64,000 nucleotides of DNA from Vibrio bathopelagicus (GCF_014879975.1 NZ_CP062500.1:2418001-2482000), one strand, 5' to 3'. Positions 51,899 to 61,699 are shown, counted from the first letter of the stretch. Translations and numbers: made by a program. Notes: a model not told the origin generated them from the letters alone.

Positions 51899-51914
51899 GT
51901 ATAAACATACAGGT
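51895..51914 (+). promoter_or_regulatory. LexA-binding SOS box of imuA
   Basis: The 16-base core CTGT-ATAAACAT-ACAG (51897-51912) matches the gamma-proteobacterial LexA consensus CTGT-N8-ACAG exactly. It overlaps the -10 element and the probable AGG ribosome-binding site, ending 10 bases before the imuA ATG. Confidence 0.93.
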
Positions 51915-51922
51915 ATTTAATT

Positions 51923-52630
51923 ATGCATGAACTAATAAAAAACTTACAAGACCGCCAGTTAATCTGGAAAGGATTACAATCAACAACGCAAGGAAGTACC
52001 ACTTCGACAGGCTATCCTCAATTGAATAAACAGCTTGATGGGGGCTTCCCGACGCACGGCGTTATTGAGGTTGAATCACAACAAGGGATCGGCGAACTTC
52101 GTCTACTCACGCCTTATTTAGCTCAACAAAACTCACAGAAACTGGCCATTTTCATCAACCCACCAGGGAAGATCTGTGCCGAGTTTTTCAACGGCCAAAA
52201 CATCCCACTAGAGAACATACTAGTCATCCAACCTCAGCGTGATCTCGATGCATTATGGGCCGCAGAGCAGTGCCTCAAAAGTGGTGCCTGTCATTCTGTT
52301 TTGCTATGGGGCGCTGATTTAGAAATACACCAGACCAAGCGCCTGCAAGCGGCAAGCGAAACGGGCAAGTGTCTGCAATTTCATTTTAAAGCCACCAGCC
52401 ATAATCAGTTATCCCTACCCGTTTCTTTAAGCATGAAGCTATCTTCTCACACCCAAGGGTTAAAGGTTGAGGTCACAAAAAGAAAAGGCAGCTGGTCGTA
52501 TGGTAGCTTTGTTCTCGACATGAGCCAGAACTGGCCGTTACTCACAGAAAAAGTCATCCATGAAAACAGTTCGACTCACACTTTATCTGGTAACACGGTG
52601 CTGGCTTTCCCTATTGCGAAACAAGGCTAG
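51923..52630 (+). CDS. imuA: ImuA, RecA-like SOS mutagenesis accessory protein
   Basis: ImuA, a RecA/SulA-superfamily protein, is the first gene of damage-induced mutasome cassettes. The 235-aa protein has the start pattern of the family, TSTGYPQLNKQLDGGFPTHGVIEV, where a RecA P-loop would follow; here QQGIGELRLL lacks a full GxxxxGKT. A central LLWGADLEIHQTKRLQAA segment is also typical. It starts 10 bases after the LexA box and is followed by imuB after three bases. ImuA is thought to help assemble ImuB and DnaE2. Confidence 0.88.
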   Translation: MHELIKNLQDRQLIWKGLQSTTQGSTTSTGYPQLNKQLDGGFPTHGVIEVESQQGIGELRLLTPYLAQQNSQKLAIFINPPGKICAEFFNGQNIPLENILVIQPQRDLDALWAAEQCLKSGACHSVLLWGADLEIHQTKRLQAASETGKCLQFHFKATSHNQLSLPVSLSMKLSSHTQGLKVEVTKRKGSWSYGSFVLDMSQNWPLLTEKVIHENSSTHTLSGNTVLAFPIAKQG

Positions 52631-52633
52631 CGT

Positions 52634-54106
52634 ATGTTGTGGCTTTATCTGCACTTCTCATCGCTGCAATTAGATACCTTGTTTAACTCTAATGAATTGA
52701 GTTCGAATGAAGAATCACACGATCAACCTCTTATCATCGTCGATGAGAAAGATCATCGTGTGCTGCAAGCTAACCAAGCTGCGTTGCAATTGGGTATCAC
52801 ACTCGGCATGGGGCTAGGGTCTGCGGCTGCGCTTTGCCATAACTTACACGTCCACCCTTACTGCATTGAGCTAGAAAAAAGTAAACTGAAAGAGATTGCT
52901 CAATGGGCCTATCTGGTCACATCCGACATGGCGTTACTGCCACCAAATGGATTATTGATTAAGGCCTCTAACATGTTGTCGCTTTACGATGGACTAGATA
53001 ATTACTGGCATGAACTCAAAAGCCATTTAGAAACGCTCAATATCCAGTTCAGCTTTGCCACAGGTTATTCGCCGCTTTCTGCAATCCTTTTGGGCAAGCA
53101 ATCCATCAACCAAGCAACGAACAATGTTGAGCAAATGAAAGCTTGGGTAAGTCAACAAGCACTGAGTTCAAGCGAACTGCCTGCTAAACAAGTTGAGCGC
53201 CTGAATCGTGTTGGTATCAATGTCGTAGAAGACTTATTAAAGCTACCTTTGCAAGATGTCGCGCGCCGCTTTGATATCGACTTGGTGAACTATGTTGGTC
53301 GTCTTAATGGGCAGTTCAAGCACCCAATTGATTTCTATCACCCACCAGAGAGCTTCCAACAATATTTGGAGCTGCTGTTTGATATTGAGAACATCCTGTT
53401 CATCGAAAAGCCTTTGCTGAAATTGTTGAATCAGCTCGAATGTTTTTTAAGGTTACGTGACCGAGTAGCTTTCGAGTTAACGTTGACTTTACATCTAAGA
53501 GATAAAGACGATCATCATGTTTCTTTCTATTCAGCGCAGGGCGATTACCTTGCCGTCAAATGGGCAAACCTCACGCGTCTAACCTTAGAATCACTGAAGA
53601 TCACAGCGCCTGTTCAGGGGCTGACTCTCTCCTTGATTCGTCATGGAGAACCGCAAGTCGCCTACCATGATCTTTTCGATGGCAATACAGGGACGCTTGC
53701 CGCGTTAGATTTGCTCTCGCTGCTGCAAGCCAAATTAGGGCAAGCCTGTATTCAAACACCGAAAATACAGCATGACCCTAGGCCAGAGAAAGCCAACCAA
53801 TATTCACTGCCGACACTGGGGAATCCGGAAAAAAAGAGACAAGTTTCCCAAGATGTCGCGCAACAAACCACGACAGCTCCCAACATCAGTCAACAGCGAC
53901 TCCGACCAAGTATCCTACTGCCCGAGCCCGAAGCCTTAACCGAGAGTGTCACCTTATCTCAAGGCCCTGAGCGCATTGTTTCTGGTTGGTGGGATGGTGA
54001 GAAAATCATTCGTGACTACTTTATTGCTCACAGTGAAAACGGCCGATGGTTATGGGTATTCAGAACGCCCGATAAACAATGGTTTTTGCACGGCCTATTT
54101 AGCTAG
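52634..54106 (+). CDS. imuB: ImuB, non-catalytic Y-family polymerase homolog
   Basis: ImuB is a Y-family-like protein that links DnaE2 to the beta clamp. The 490-aa protein has the Y-family layout with helix-hairpin-helix region NRVGINVVEDLLKLPLQDVARRF, but catalytic acids are absent. The first motif reads YLHFSSLQLD instead of DxDxFF, and the second reads LLIKASNMLSLYDG where an acidic pair is needed. This is expected for ImuB. I do not see a clear clamp-binding QLxLF motif. It starts three bases after imuA, with AAGG upstream. Confidence 0.9.
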   Translation: MLWLYLHFSSLQLDTLFNSNELSSNEESHDQPLIIVDEKDHRVLQANQAALQLGITLGMGLGSAAALCHNLHVHPYCIELEKSKLKEIAQWAYLVTSDMALLPPNGLLIKASNMLSLYDGLDNYWHELKSHLETLNIQFSFATGYSPLSAILLGKQSINQATNNVEQMKAWVSQQALSSSELPAKQVERLNRVGINVVEDLLKLPLQDVARRFDIDLVNYVGRLNGQFKHPIDFYHPPESFQQYLELLFDIENILFIEKPLLKLLNQLECFLRLRDRVAFELTLTLHLRDKDDHHVSFYSAQGDYLAVKWANLTRLTLESLKITAPVQGLTLSLIRHGEPQVAYHDLFDGNTGTLAALDLLSLLQAKLGQACIQTPKIQHDPRPEKANQYSLPTLGNPEKKRQVSQDVAQQTTTAPNISQQRLRPSILLPEPEALTESVTLSQGPERIVSGWWDGEKIIRDYFIAHSENGRWLWVFRTPDKQWFLHGLFS

Positions 54107-54214
54107 TTTGTAAGTCAGTCAGACAATTTAGTCACTCGCTCAGTACGACTTACTGGCAATTTCAACGTCCCTTTTCAATCATGTTCATCCGCAATGGTTA
54201 AGTGAGATTACGTT

Positions 54215-57200
54215 ATGTCTCAGCAATACTCAGAGCTCTTCTGCCAAAGTAATTACTCCTTTCTAGAGGGAGCATCGCATGCGGAAGAGCTTGTTTTACA
54301 GGCCGACTTTTTACGCTACAAAGCACTCGCGGTCACCGACGAGTGCTCGGTGGCGGGCATCGTTAAAGTTCACTCTGCGATCAAGCAACATAAACTGTCG
54401 CTCAAGCAGATTGTCGGGAGCATGTTTTGGTTAAATGAAGAGTGCCAAGTTGTCTTGTTATGTCCGAATAGAAAGGCCTACGCCGAGCTGTGTCGTATTA
54501 TTACCAATGCGAGACGTCGTAGCAGCAAAGGACACTATCAACTCTCTGAGTGGGATATCATGTCGGCTAAGCACTGCTTCATTCTTTGGCTCCCTCAACA
54601 GAAAAATGAAGACGCACATTGGGGGCAGTGGCTTTCCCAACATCACTCAGGTCGATTGTGGATTGGCTTACAACGACATCTAAAACAAACCGACCAACAG
54701 TACACGGATTACTGTGTTGAGCTGTCACAACATCACCAACTACCGATTACAGCTTGTGGTGGCGTATTGATGCACAACGCTAATCGCTTGCCCTTACAGC
54801 ACTCACTTACCGCTATTAAATACCAACGTCCCATAACTGAAGTGGGCAGCCACTTACTCGCCAATGCCGAGCGCTGTTTACGCAGCATCAATAAAATCTC
54901 TCATATATTCAAAGCTGAATGGCTAGAAGAGAGCAATCGAATCTCTGAGCTATGCGAATTTGATTTAGACAGCTTGCGCTACGAATACCCAAGCGAACTG
55001 ATTCCTCAAGGTGAGACACCCATGAGTTATCTACGCATGTTAGTCGAGAAAGGAAAACGATCTCGCTTCCCACAAGGGGTGCCTAACGATATTCAACAAA
55101 TCATCGAGAAAGAGCTCGGGCTGATTGACGAGCTTGACTACCCTTTCTTTTTTCTCACGATCCACGACATCGTCATGTTTGCCAAAAGCCAAGGGATTCT
55201 TTACCAAGGTCGAGGTTCAGCGGCCAATTCCGTGGTCTGTTACTGCTTAGAAATCACCTCTGTCGACCCAAGACAGATCTCGGTACTATTCGAACGCTTC
55301 ATCAGTAAAGAGCGCGATGAGCCGCCCGATATTGATGTCGATTTTGAGCATGAGCGCCGTGAAGAAGTCATCCAATACATCTACAAAAAATACGGTAGAG
55401 AACGCGCAGCACTTGCCGCAACTGTCATTTCATATCGCTTTAAAAGCGCGGTCAGAGATGTCGGCAAAGCATTAGGACTACAAGAAGCTCAGCTTGATTA
55501 CTTCATAAAGAACACCAACCGCAGAGACAAAAGCTTAGGTTGGCAGGCTCAGTTAACTCAATTAGGTCTACAACCTGACTCTTTAAAAGGTCAGCAATTT
55601 ATCCATTTGGTTAATGAAATCATCGGCTTTCCACGTCACTTATCTCAGCATGTTGGCGGTTTCGTGATCTCTTCTGGCCCTTTATATGAATTGGTTCCCG
55701 TCGAGAATGCAGCAATGCACGATCGAACCATCATTCAATGGGATAAAGATGATCTGGAAACTTTGGGATTGCTTAAAGTCGATGTACTCGCGCTTGGTAT
55801 GCTTTCTGCGATTCGTAAGTGCTTCGACCTGATCAAACGCACTCACGGGCAATCACTCACCATCGCAGAGATCACTCGTCTCAAGGACGATCCTCATGTT
55901 TATGGCATGATTCAGCGAGGGGACACTGTCGGGATCTTCCAAATTGAATCACGAGCGCAAATGAGTATGCTGCCAAGGCTCAAACCAAAAACTTATTACG
56001 ACTTGGTGATCCAAATCGCTATCGTACGTCCTGGGCCGATTCAAGGCGATATGGTTCACCCGTTCTTAAAGCGTCGAGATGGTATTGAGCCAATCAGCTA
56101 CCCATCTAAGGATGTTGAATCAGTACTGTCACGCACTTTGGGTGTGCCGATATTCCAAGAACAAGTGATTAAGCTCGCGATGGTTGCCGCAGGATTCACA
56201 GGTGGAGAGGCGGATCAGCTCAGACGCGCCATGGCTGCTTGGAAAAAGAATGGCAACGTCTTTAAGTTTAAAAACAAGCTCATCGAAGGCATGCAAAAAC
56301 GCGGCTATGAGACAGAGTTTGCCGAACAGATCTTTAAACAGATATGTGGTTTTGGTGAATACGGGTTTCCGGAAAGCCATTCTGCTTCATTTGCGGTGCT
56401 AGCCTATTGCTCAGCTTGGTTGAAATGTTACTACCCAGAGTGTTTCTACGCGTCTTTGTTGAATAGCCAACCTATGGGGTTCTATAGCCCATCACAGTTG
56501 GTACAAGATGCGCAGCGACACAATGTGAAAGTACTTCCTGTATGTGTGAATGCCTCACAAGATGATCACACCGTGATCTCTCATCAGAATGGTTTGGCGC
56601 TCCGATTAGGGATGAGGCAAATCAAAGGCCTAAGTGAACATGGGATTCAAAGCATTCTCGCCAATCGTCCACGCTCCGGTTATCGCCATCCCAGTCAGGT
56701 TAAGCAACTATCGATCAATAAAAAAGACATCGAACTGCTCGCCTCGGCTAATGCGCTGCACAATGTTTCCGGTGATCGTTTCCAAACTCGTTGGGCATTG
56801 ATGGACTCCGCTTCTGACCTACCTCTATTTCGTCAGGCTTACGACAAGGTAGAACACGCTTTGCATAAACCCAATGAGATGCAGGATCTACTAGAGGATT
56901 TTACCAGCGTTGGCGTATCGTTAAACAAGCACCCTATCACCTTGCTAGAAGAAGCTAACCGACTTGGTCGATTCACCCATATGAAAGACTTAAAACAACA
57001 AAGACACAAATCCATGGTCACGGTTGTTGGATTGGTCACTGGTAAACAATCACCCGGCACCGCAGCCGGTGTCACCTTTGTCACATTAGAAGATAACACA
57101 GGCAATATTAACGTTGTGGTATGGGGATCCACCGCACGCGCACAGCAGCAAGCTTACCTGACAGCTAAGGCTTTAAAGGTGCAAGGGATCTTAGAGAAGG

Positions 57201-57292
57201 AAGGCGAAGTCGTGCATGTGATTGCGGGGAAACTTATCGATATTACCGATGAAATTGTTGGCTTAAACACCAAATCTCGAGATTTTCATTAA
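54215..57292 (+). CDS. dnaE2: Error-prone DNA polymerase DnaE2 (ImuC)
   Basis: DnaE2 is a C-family polymerase that carries out SOS translesion synthesis with ImuA and ImuB. The 1025-aa protein has an N-terminal PHP domain (SNYSFLEGASHAEELV). The palm has PPDIDVDFEHERREEV at about 370 carrying the catalytic aspartates. Other segments are FPRHLSQHVGGFVIS, RPGPIQGDMVHPFL and FGEYGFPESHSASFA. A C-terminal OB fold (TVVGLVTGKQSPGTAAGVTF) completes it. It is shorter than replicative DnaE (about 1160 aa), as expected. It lies 108 bases after imuB in the same SOS unit. Confidence 0.96.
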   Translation: MSQQYSELFCQSNYSFLEGASHAEELVLQADFLRYKALAVTDECSVAGIVKVHSAIKQHKLSLKQIVGSMFWLNEECQVVLLCPNRKAYAELCRIITNARRRSSKGHYQLSEWDIMSAKHCFILWLPQQKNEDAHWGQWLSQHHSGRLWIGLQRHLKQTDQQYTDYCVELSQHHQLPITACGGVLMHNANRLPLQHSLTAIKYQRPITEVGSHLLANAERCLRSINKISHIFKAEWLEESNRISELCEFDLDSLRYEYPSELIPQGETPMSYLRMLVEKGKRSRFPQGVPNDIQQIIEKELGLIDELDYPFFFLTIHDIVMFAKSQGILYQGRGSAANSVVCYCLEITSVDPRQISVLFERFISKERDEPPDIDVDFEHERREEVIQYIYKKYGRERAALAATVISYRFKSAVRDVGKALGLQEAQLDYFIKNTNRRDKSLGWQAQLTQLGLQPDSLKGQQFIHLVNEIIGFPRHLSQHVGGFVISSGPLYELVPVENAAMHDRTIIQWDKDDLETLGLLKVDVLALGMLSAIRKCFDLIKRTHGQSLTIAEITRLKDDPHVYGMIQRGDTVGIFQIESRAQMSMLPRLKPKTYYDLVIQIAIVRPGPIQGDMVHPFLKRRDGIEPISYPSKDVESVLSRTLGVPIFQEQVIKLAMVAAGFTGGEADQLRRAMAAWKKNGNVFKFKNKLIEGMQKRGYETEFAEQIFKQICGFGEYGFPESHSASFAVLAYCSAWLKCYYPECFYASLLNSQPMGFYSPSQLVQDAQRHNVKVLPVCVNASQDDHTVISHQNGLALRLGMRQIKGLSEHGIQSILANRPRSGYRHPSQVKQLSINKKDIELLASANALHNVSGDRFQTRWALMDSASDLPLFRQAYDKVEHALHKPNEMQDLLEDFTSVGVSLNKHPITLLEEANRLGRFTHMKDLKQQRHKSMVTVVGLVTGKQSPGTAAGVTFVTLEDNTGNINVVVWGSTARAQQQAYLTAKALKVQGILEKEGEVVHVIAGKLIDITDEIVGLNTKSRDFH

Positions 57293-57328
57293 CGCTTCAA
57301 ATAGCCCTTCCATAAACGCCAGAAAAGG

Positions 57329-57353
57329 AAAAGGGAGGCATCAGCCTCCCTTC
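57329..57353. terminator. Stem-loop after dnaE2
   Basis: AAGGGAGGC / GCCTCCCTT (57331-57339 and 57344-57352) with a four-base loop can terminate dnaE2. On the minus strand it is followed by T-rich sequence, so it could also end a transcript from the opposite side. Confidence 0.75.
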
Positions 57354-57369
57354 AATTCAAATCGTTGAG

Positions 57370-57465
57370 TTATGACTCAACTTCAGCTTCCGTACGTCTT
57401 TTCTTAAATTCCCTATATAGTAATAAGCTCAAAGTCATTACGACTTTTGAAGTCAACCATATCAT
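57370..57465 (-). CDS. Possible 31-aa small membrane protein
   Basis: This short frame starts MIWLTSKVVMTLSLLLY, a single hydrophobic helix. A basic REFKKRR segment follows and it ends EAEVES. That layout (helix, positive patch, acidic tail) is typical of bacterial small membrane proteins with the N-terminus out. AAGG lies 12 bases before the ATG, which is a long spacing. A strong hairpin and a PurR-like sequence lie upstream and a terminator downstream. I do not recognise a family, and the call is tentative. Confidence 0.35.
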   Translation of the reverse strand: MIWLTSKVVMTLSLLLYREFKKRRTEAEVES

Positions 57466-57512
57466 TAAGAGGAACTACCTTAGATTGTGAGTGAAAAGTT
57501 ACGCTAGTAGTT

Positions 57513-57541
57513 GAGCATATTTTGTTAAGAAAAATATGCTC
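57513..57541. other. Strong stem-loop downstream of cheV
   Basis: GAGCATATTTT / AAAATATGCTC (57513-57523 and 57531-57541) is a perfect 11-base stem with a seven-base loop. It lies 62 bases beyond the cheV stop. Without a T run it may be a weak terminator, an mRNA 3' end, or the leader of the small frame below it. Confidence 0.55.
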
Positions 57542-57602
57542 CGTCAATATTAGCAAACGTTTTCTATAAGGTCACTCAAAACAAACCGTACAGCTGCATT
57601 AA

Positions 57603-58544
57603 TTATAAAATCTGGCGCATTCGCTCTTGAGTGACTTCAACCAAGAGATCCGGTTGGAATTTAGAAATAAAGCGGTTACACCCTACTTTCTCAACCATGG
57701 CTTCATTGAAACTTCCACTTAATGAAGTATTTAGCGTGATAAACAAGTCATGCATTCGTGGGTCAGTACGCACTTCATGGGTCAGTTTATAGCCGTCCAT
57801 TTCAGGCATTTCGGCATCTGTGATCATCAGCAGTATTTCTTGATTGATGTCTTTGCCTTCGTCACACCAGCCCTTCAGCAGGTTAAGCGCTTGTAGGCCA
57901 TCGCAACATTCAATAATGTTCAAACCCAATTGCGATAAGGTACCTTTGATCTGATTACGCGCGGTTGAAGAGTCATCAACGATAAGTACGTTACGTCCAA
58001 CCATTTCATTGGCCAGCTGCTCATCTAAGACACCGTCAGAAATCGAAACGTCATAATCAATGATCTCAGCGAGTACCTTTTCAACATCAATGATCTCAAC
58101 GATCTTGTGTTGCTCTTCTTCTTGAATATGCGTGATAGCCGTAAGATAGTTGGCACGACCCGTTGTCTTTGGCGGCGGCTGAATTTCAGTCCATGTCGTA
58201 TTCACGATGTTACGCACTTGTCCAACTAAGAAGCCTTGTACGGTTCGGTTGTATTCCGTGATGATCAAGTTATTTTCTTGAGTCTCATCACGAGATGGCG
58301 GGAAGCCAATCGCGCTACGCAAATCGATAACAGGCACCGATTCGCCACGTAAAGAAGCGACACCCGTAATATGATGGTGAGAGCCTGGTAAGCGAGTTAA
58401 CACTGGCACTTTTAGGACTTCTTTCACTTTAAATACGTTAATCGCAAATAGTTGACGACTATTTAAGCTGAATAACAAGAGTTCCAGACGGTTTTCACCG
58501 ACTAGTTTGGTTCTCTGATCAACCGAATTTAAAACGCCAGACAT
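57603..58544 (-). CDS. cheV: Chemotaxis coupling protein CheV
   Basis: CheV couples chemoreceptors to CheA and adapts the signal through a receiver domain. The 313-aa protein has a CheW-like domain at about 20-165 (ITGVASLRGESVPVIDL) and a response-regulator receiver at about 185-310. In the receiver VLIVDDSS carries the acidic pocket and Asp243 in MITDAEMPEMDG is the phosphorylation site. The frame opens six codons earlier, but ATG 58544 has AAGGTG upstream and gives the family start MSGVLNSVDQRT. The gene stands alone, away from the main che cluster. Confidence 0.95.
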   Translation of the reverse strand: MSGVLNSVDQRTKLVGENRLELLLFSLNSRQLFAINVFKVKEVLKVPVLTRLPGSHHHITGVASLRGESVPVIDLRSAIGFPPSRDETQENNLIITEYNRTVQGFLVGQVRNIVNTTWTEIQPPPKTTGRANYLTAITHIQEEEQHKIVEIIDVEKVLAEIIDYDVSISDGVLDEQLANEMVGRNVLIVDDSSTARNQIKGTLSQLGLNIIECCDGLQALNLLKGWCDEGKDINQEILLMITDAEMPEMDGYKLTHEVRTDPRMHDLFITLNTSLSGSFNEAMVEKVGCNRFISKFQPDLLVEVTQERMRQIL

Positions 58545-58712
58545 ACAACACCTTAGTGACAAATAATAACTGAGGCTACAATAGCCTACTTCAATAGGTT
58601 AAAGCAAAGCGCCATTGCACAGAATGCTTAAACTAAGTACAACAAGTGACGTTATACATAGTTTAAGGAGATGATAAGAGTTCGGTAAGGCTGTAAGAAG
58701 AGTAAAAGAGGC

Positions 58713-59930
58713 TTAACCTTCAATGACTTTCATCAATAATTGACCATCGTACAAAGCTTGTTTAACAAGCGCAGCGCCTGGCATGGTTGCTTGTTTATAG
58801 AATCGAGATTCCACCAGCTCTAAATCTTGATGGTAAACCGATAAACTCTGCTCTTCGATACACTTTTGAATTGCAGGATACAACACGCTTTTGGCCTGAT
58901 TGATAACACCACCCACCAAGATTTTCTCAGGGTTGAATAGGTTAATCACAATGGCAATCGCAGAGCCTAGGTAACGGCCTAATTGCTCAATCACTTCTAC
59001 AGCTAGTGGATCCCCCGCCGCCGCGGCAGCGCAGATTTGTTCAATCGTGACATCCTCAAACACAGTAAGTGTTGATTCTTCACCATTGGCTAATCGCTCT
59101 TTGACTTGCTCACGGATCGCCTGCGAGCTCGCAACCGTTTCTAAACAGCCTCGGTTACCACAATGACAAAGCTTGCCCTCTCTATCGATCTGAATATGAC
59201 CCAATTCACCGATGTTACCGTGACGACCTTGTAGAACTCGGCCATCTAGGATTATCCCAGCACCGACACCATGGTGAATCGAGATAAGAACTGAATTATC
59301 GTTATCTTGTGAGTGACCAAACAGCTTCTCTGCCAATGCCCAAGCTCGAGTGTCATTGGCAATAAAGACTGGTAGACCCGTTTCTTTGTAGATCTCAGGG
59401 CCCAACGCTAAGTTTTTAACGTTATAGTGCGGCATCTGCAGCACAATACCTTGCTCAGAATTCACGAGACCCGGCAGAGTAACGGCAATACTAGTGACCC
59501 TGTCAAGCTGTTCCGCATAGGTTTGAAAAAACTCATCAATTTCATGCAGAAGACGAGCAAGCACATCCTCTTGGTCACGTTCGTGAATATCAATTTTAGT
59601 ATCGATAAGCACATCGCCACCCAGTTCATGAAGCGCGATCGTGAGATACCCACGACCAAGACGCATCGACAGAAACTGCCAACCTTCATTATTGGTTTGC
59701 AAACCCACAGCAGGACGTCCACGAGTCGTGGCTTCTTGAACCGTCGTCTCATGAATAAGGTGGGCTTCAATAAGTTCGCGGGTAATTTTAGTAATACTCG
59801 CCGGAGCCAACTCACTTTGCTTGGACAGTTCGATACGAGAAATAGGACCTTTAAGGTCAATTAGTTTATATACACGACCAGCATTGACCTGTTTGATATG
59901 ATCAATATGGCCCGGTTGAGCCATGTACAT
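58713..59930 (-). CDS. mlc: ROK-family transcriptional repressor Mlc
   Basis: Mlc represses PTS genes (ptsG, ptsHI, malT) until sequestered by dephosphorylated EIICB-Glc. The 405-aa protein aligns throughout with E. coli Mlc. A winged helix-turn-helix contains ELAPASITKITRELIEAHLI, and the stretch QPGHIDHIKQVNAGRVY lies before it. The ROK domain has the zinc site GELGHIQID with CHCGNRGCLE near residue 255, and GGVINQAKSVLYPAI. GGAG lies seven bases before the ATG. It is divergent from pykA, coupling a glucose-sensing regulator to a glycolytic gene. Confidence 0.93.
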   Translation of the reverse strand: MYMAQPGHIDHIKQVNAGRVYKLIDLKGPISRIELSKQSELAPASITKITRELIEAHLIHETTVQEATTRGRPAVGLQTNNEGWQFLSMRLGRGYLTIALHELGGDVLIDTKIDIHERDQEDVLARLLHEIDEFFQTYAEQLDRVTSIAVTLPGLVNSEQGIVLQMPHYNVKNLALGPEIYKETGLPVFIANDTRAWALAEKLFGHSQDNDNSVLISIHHGVGAGIILDGRVLQGRHGNIGELGHIQIDREGKLCHCGNRGCLETVASSQAIREQVKERLANGEESTLTVFEDVTIEQICAAAAAGDPLAVEVIEQLGRYLGSAIAIVINLFNPEKILVGGVINQAKSVLYPAIQKCIEEQSLSVYHQDLELVESRFYKQATMPGAALVKQALYDGQLLMKVIEG

Positions 59931-60250
59931 TTTACGCTCCAGAAATCATCAACGGGTTAATTTTTTTACTTTGCGAAGTAATTGTGAAGTGACTTGGTAT
60001 ATCGCCGTGACCAGTATCACGTATATACATGAATCTTTGTGTATCTAGTCAAATAGTTTAAGAAAAATTAACACCCACATCGATAATTTGAGACTTAATT
60101 TTCATAAAAAAACATCGCGTTTGAGTCCTAAATTCAATAAATAACAGTAAATACAGAAATATCTTCCTAGCTCCCAATAAATTATCAATTAATGCATATA
60201 CTTAATTCTGTCTTGTACAAGATTTTCTAGGTCTCACCTTCGGAGCATTC
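59931..60250. other. Divergent mlc/pykA intergenic region
   Basis: About 320 AT-rich bases hold the promoters of both genes. I find no unambiguous CRP, Mlc or FruR site by eye. Confidence 0.5.
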
Positions 60251-61699
60251 ATGACATCAGAATTAAGAAAAACAAAAATCGTCACCACTTTAGGACCATC
60301 AACAGATAAAGGTAACGTCCTTGAAGAGATCATCAAAGCCGGCGCCAATATCGTCCGTATGAACTTCTCTCACGGCAGCAGCGATGACCATATTCAACGC
60401 GCTGAAAAAGTCCGAGCAATAGCGAAAAAGTTCGGCACTCAAATCGCAATCCTCGGCGACTTACAAGGTCCCAAGATTAGAGTGTCCACTTTTAAAGACG
60501 GTAAAATCCAACTCGCAGTGGGTGACAAGTTCACGCTCGACAGTAGCCTAGGTTTAGGTGAAGGCAATCAAGAAGCCGTAGGCCTCGATTACAAAGAGTT
60601 ACCAAACGATGTATCAGCTGGCGATGTTCTGTTGCTTGATGATGGTCGTGTTCAATTAAAAATCACCGAAGTCGAAGGCTGTCGTGTTCATACTGAGGTC
60701 ACTATTGGTGGCCCGCTGTCGAATAACAAAGGCATCAACAAAAAAGGCGGTGGACTTTCTGCTGAAGCGCTCACCGACAAAGACAAGCGAGACATCATCA
60801 CCGCAGCTCAAATCCAAGTCGACTATTTGGCCGTGTCTTTCCCACGTAACGGTGCAGACATGCACTACGCTCGTCAGTTAGCACGAGAAGCAGGATTAGA
60901 AGCTCACCTTGTCGCTAAAGTGGAACGAGCAGAGACCGTTGCCACTGTGGAGAACATGGATGACATCATAATGGCCTCAGATGTCGTCATGGTGGCCCGT
61001 GGGGACCTCGGAGTAGAAATTGGCGACCCAGAGCTAGTGGGAGTACAAAAACAGCTTATACGCCGTGCTAGAGCGCTTAATCGAACAGTGATCACCGCTA
61101 CTCAAATGATGGAATCGATGATCTCCGCGCCAATGCCAACTCGTGCAGAAGTAATGGATGTAGCCAACGCCGTACTGGACGGCACCGATGCAGTGATGCT
61201 TTCAGGTGAAACCGCTGCGGGTGATTACCCGGTTGAAACGGTGAAATCAATGGCCGAAGTCTGTATCGGCGCTGAAAAGATGGCGGGTATTAACAACCAG
61301 TCTAACTACCGTATTGACCGCACCTTTGTGACGGCTGAAGAAACTGTCTCTATGGCAACCATCTACTCTGCAAACCATATGGAAGGTATTAAGGGTGTGG
61401 TGACTCTAACCGAATCAGGTCGCACCGCTCTGATGATGTCGCGCCTAAGTGCTGATATGCCTATCTATGCGCTATCTCGTAATGAGGGGACGCTGAACCG
61501 CTGTACCTTGTATCGAGGAGTTACCCCTATCTACTTCGAGACAGAAGCCGAAGACAGCTTTGATATCGCTCTGTCTACACTCACTTGCTTGAAAGAGAAA
61601 GGATACCTTAAGTTTGGTGATTTAGTGATCGTCACTCAAGGCGACATTATGGATGTGGCGGGATCAACTAACTGTATGAGAATCCTACCTGTCACTTAA
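60251..61699 (+). CDS. pykA: Pyruvate kinase, PykA type
   Basis: Pyruvate kinase converts phosphoenolpyruvate and ADP to pyruvate and ATP. The 482-aa protein is closer to E. coli PykA (480 aa) than to PykF. Hallmarks are [70 protein letters not shown] and [20 protein letters not shown]. The C-terminal domain ends in VIVTQGD and [17 protein letters not shown] lies upstream of the ATG. It is divergent from mlc and ends at a bidirectional terminator. Confidence 0.96.
   Translation: MTSELRKTKIVTTLGPSTDKGNVLEEIIKAGANIVRMNFSHGSSDDHIQRAEKVRAIAKKFGTQIAILGDLQGPKIRVSTFKDGKIQLAVGDKFTLDSSLGLGEGNQEAVGLDYKELPNDVSAGDVLLLDDGRVQLKITEVEGCRVHTEVTIGGPLSNNKGINKKGGGLSAEALTDKDKRDIITAAQIQVDYLAVSFPRNGADMHYARQLAREAGLEAHLVAKVERAETVATVENMDDIIMASDVVMVARGDLGVEIGDPELVGVQKQLIRRARALNRTVITATQMMESMISAPMPTRAEVMDVANAVLDGTDAVMLSGETAAGDYPVETVKSMAEVCIGAEKMAGINNQSNYRIDRTFVTAEETVSMATIYSANHMEGIKGVVTLTESGRTALMMSRLSADMPIYALSRNEGTLNRCTLYRGVTPIYFETEAEDSFDIALSTLTCLKEKGYLKFGDLVIVTQGDIMDVAGSTNCMRILPVT

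Noticed and set aside
57553..57564. PurR-like box GCAAACGTTTTC as a promoter operator for a known gene
   Set aside because: It lies downstream of cheV and dnaE2, not before a recognised gene; kept only as part of the tentative small-gene finding.
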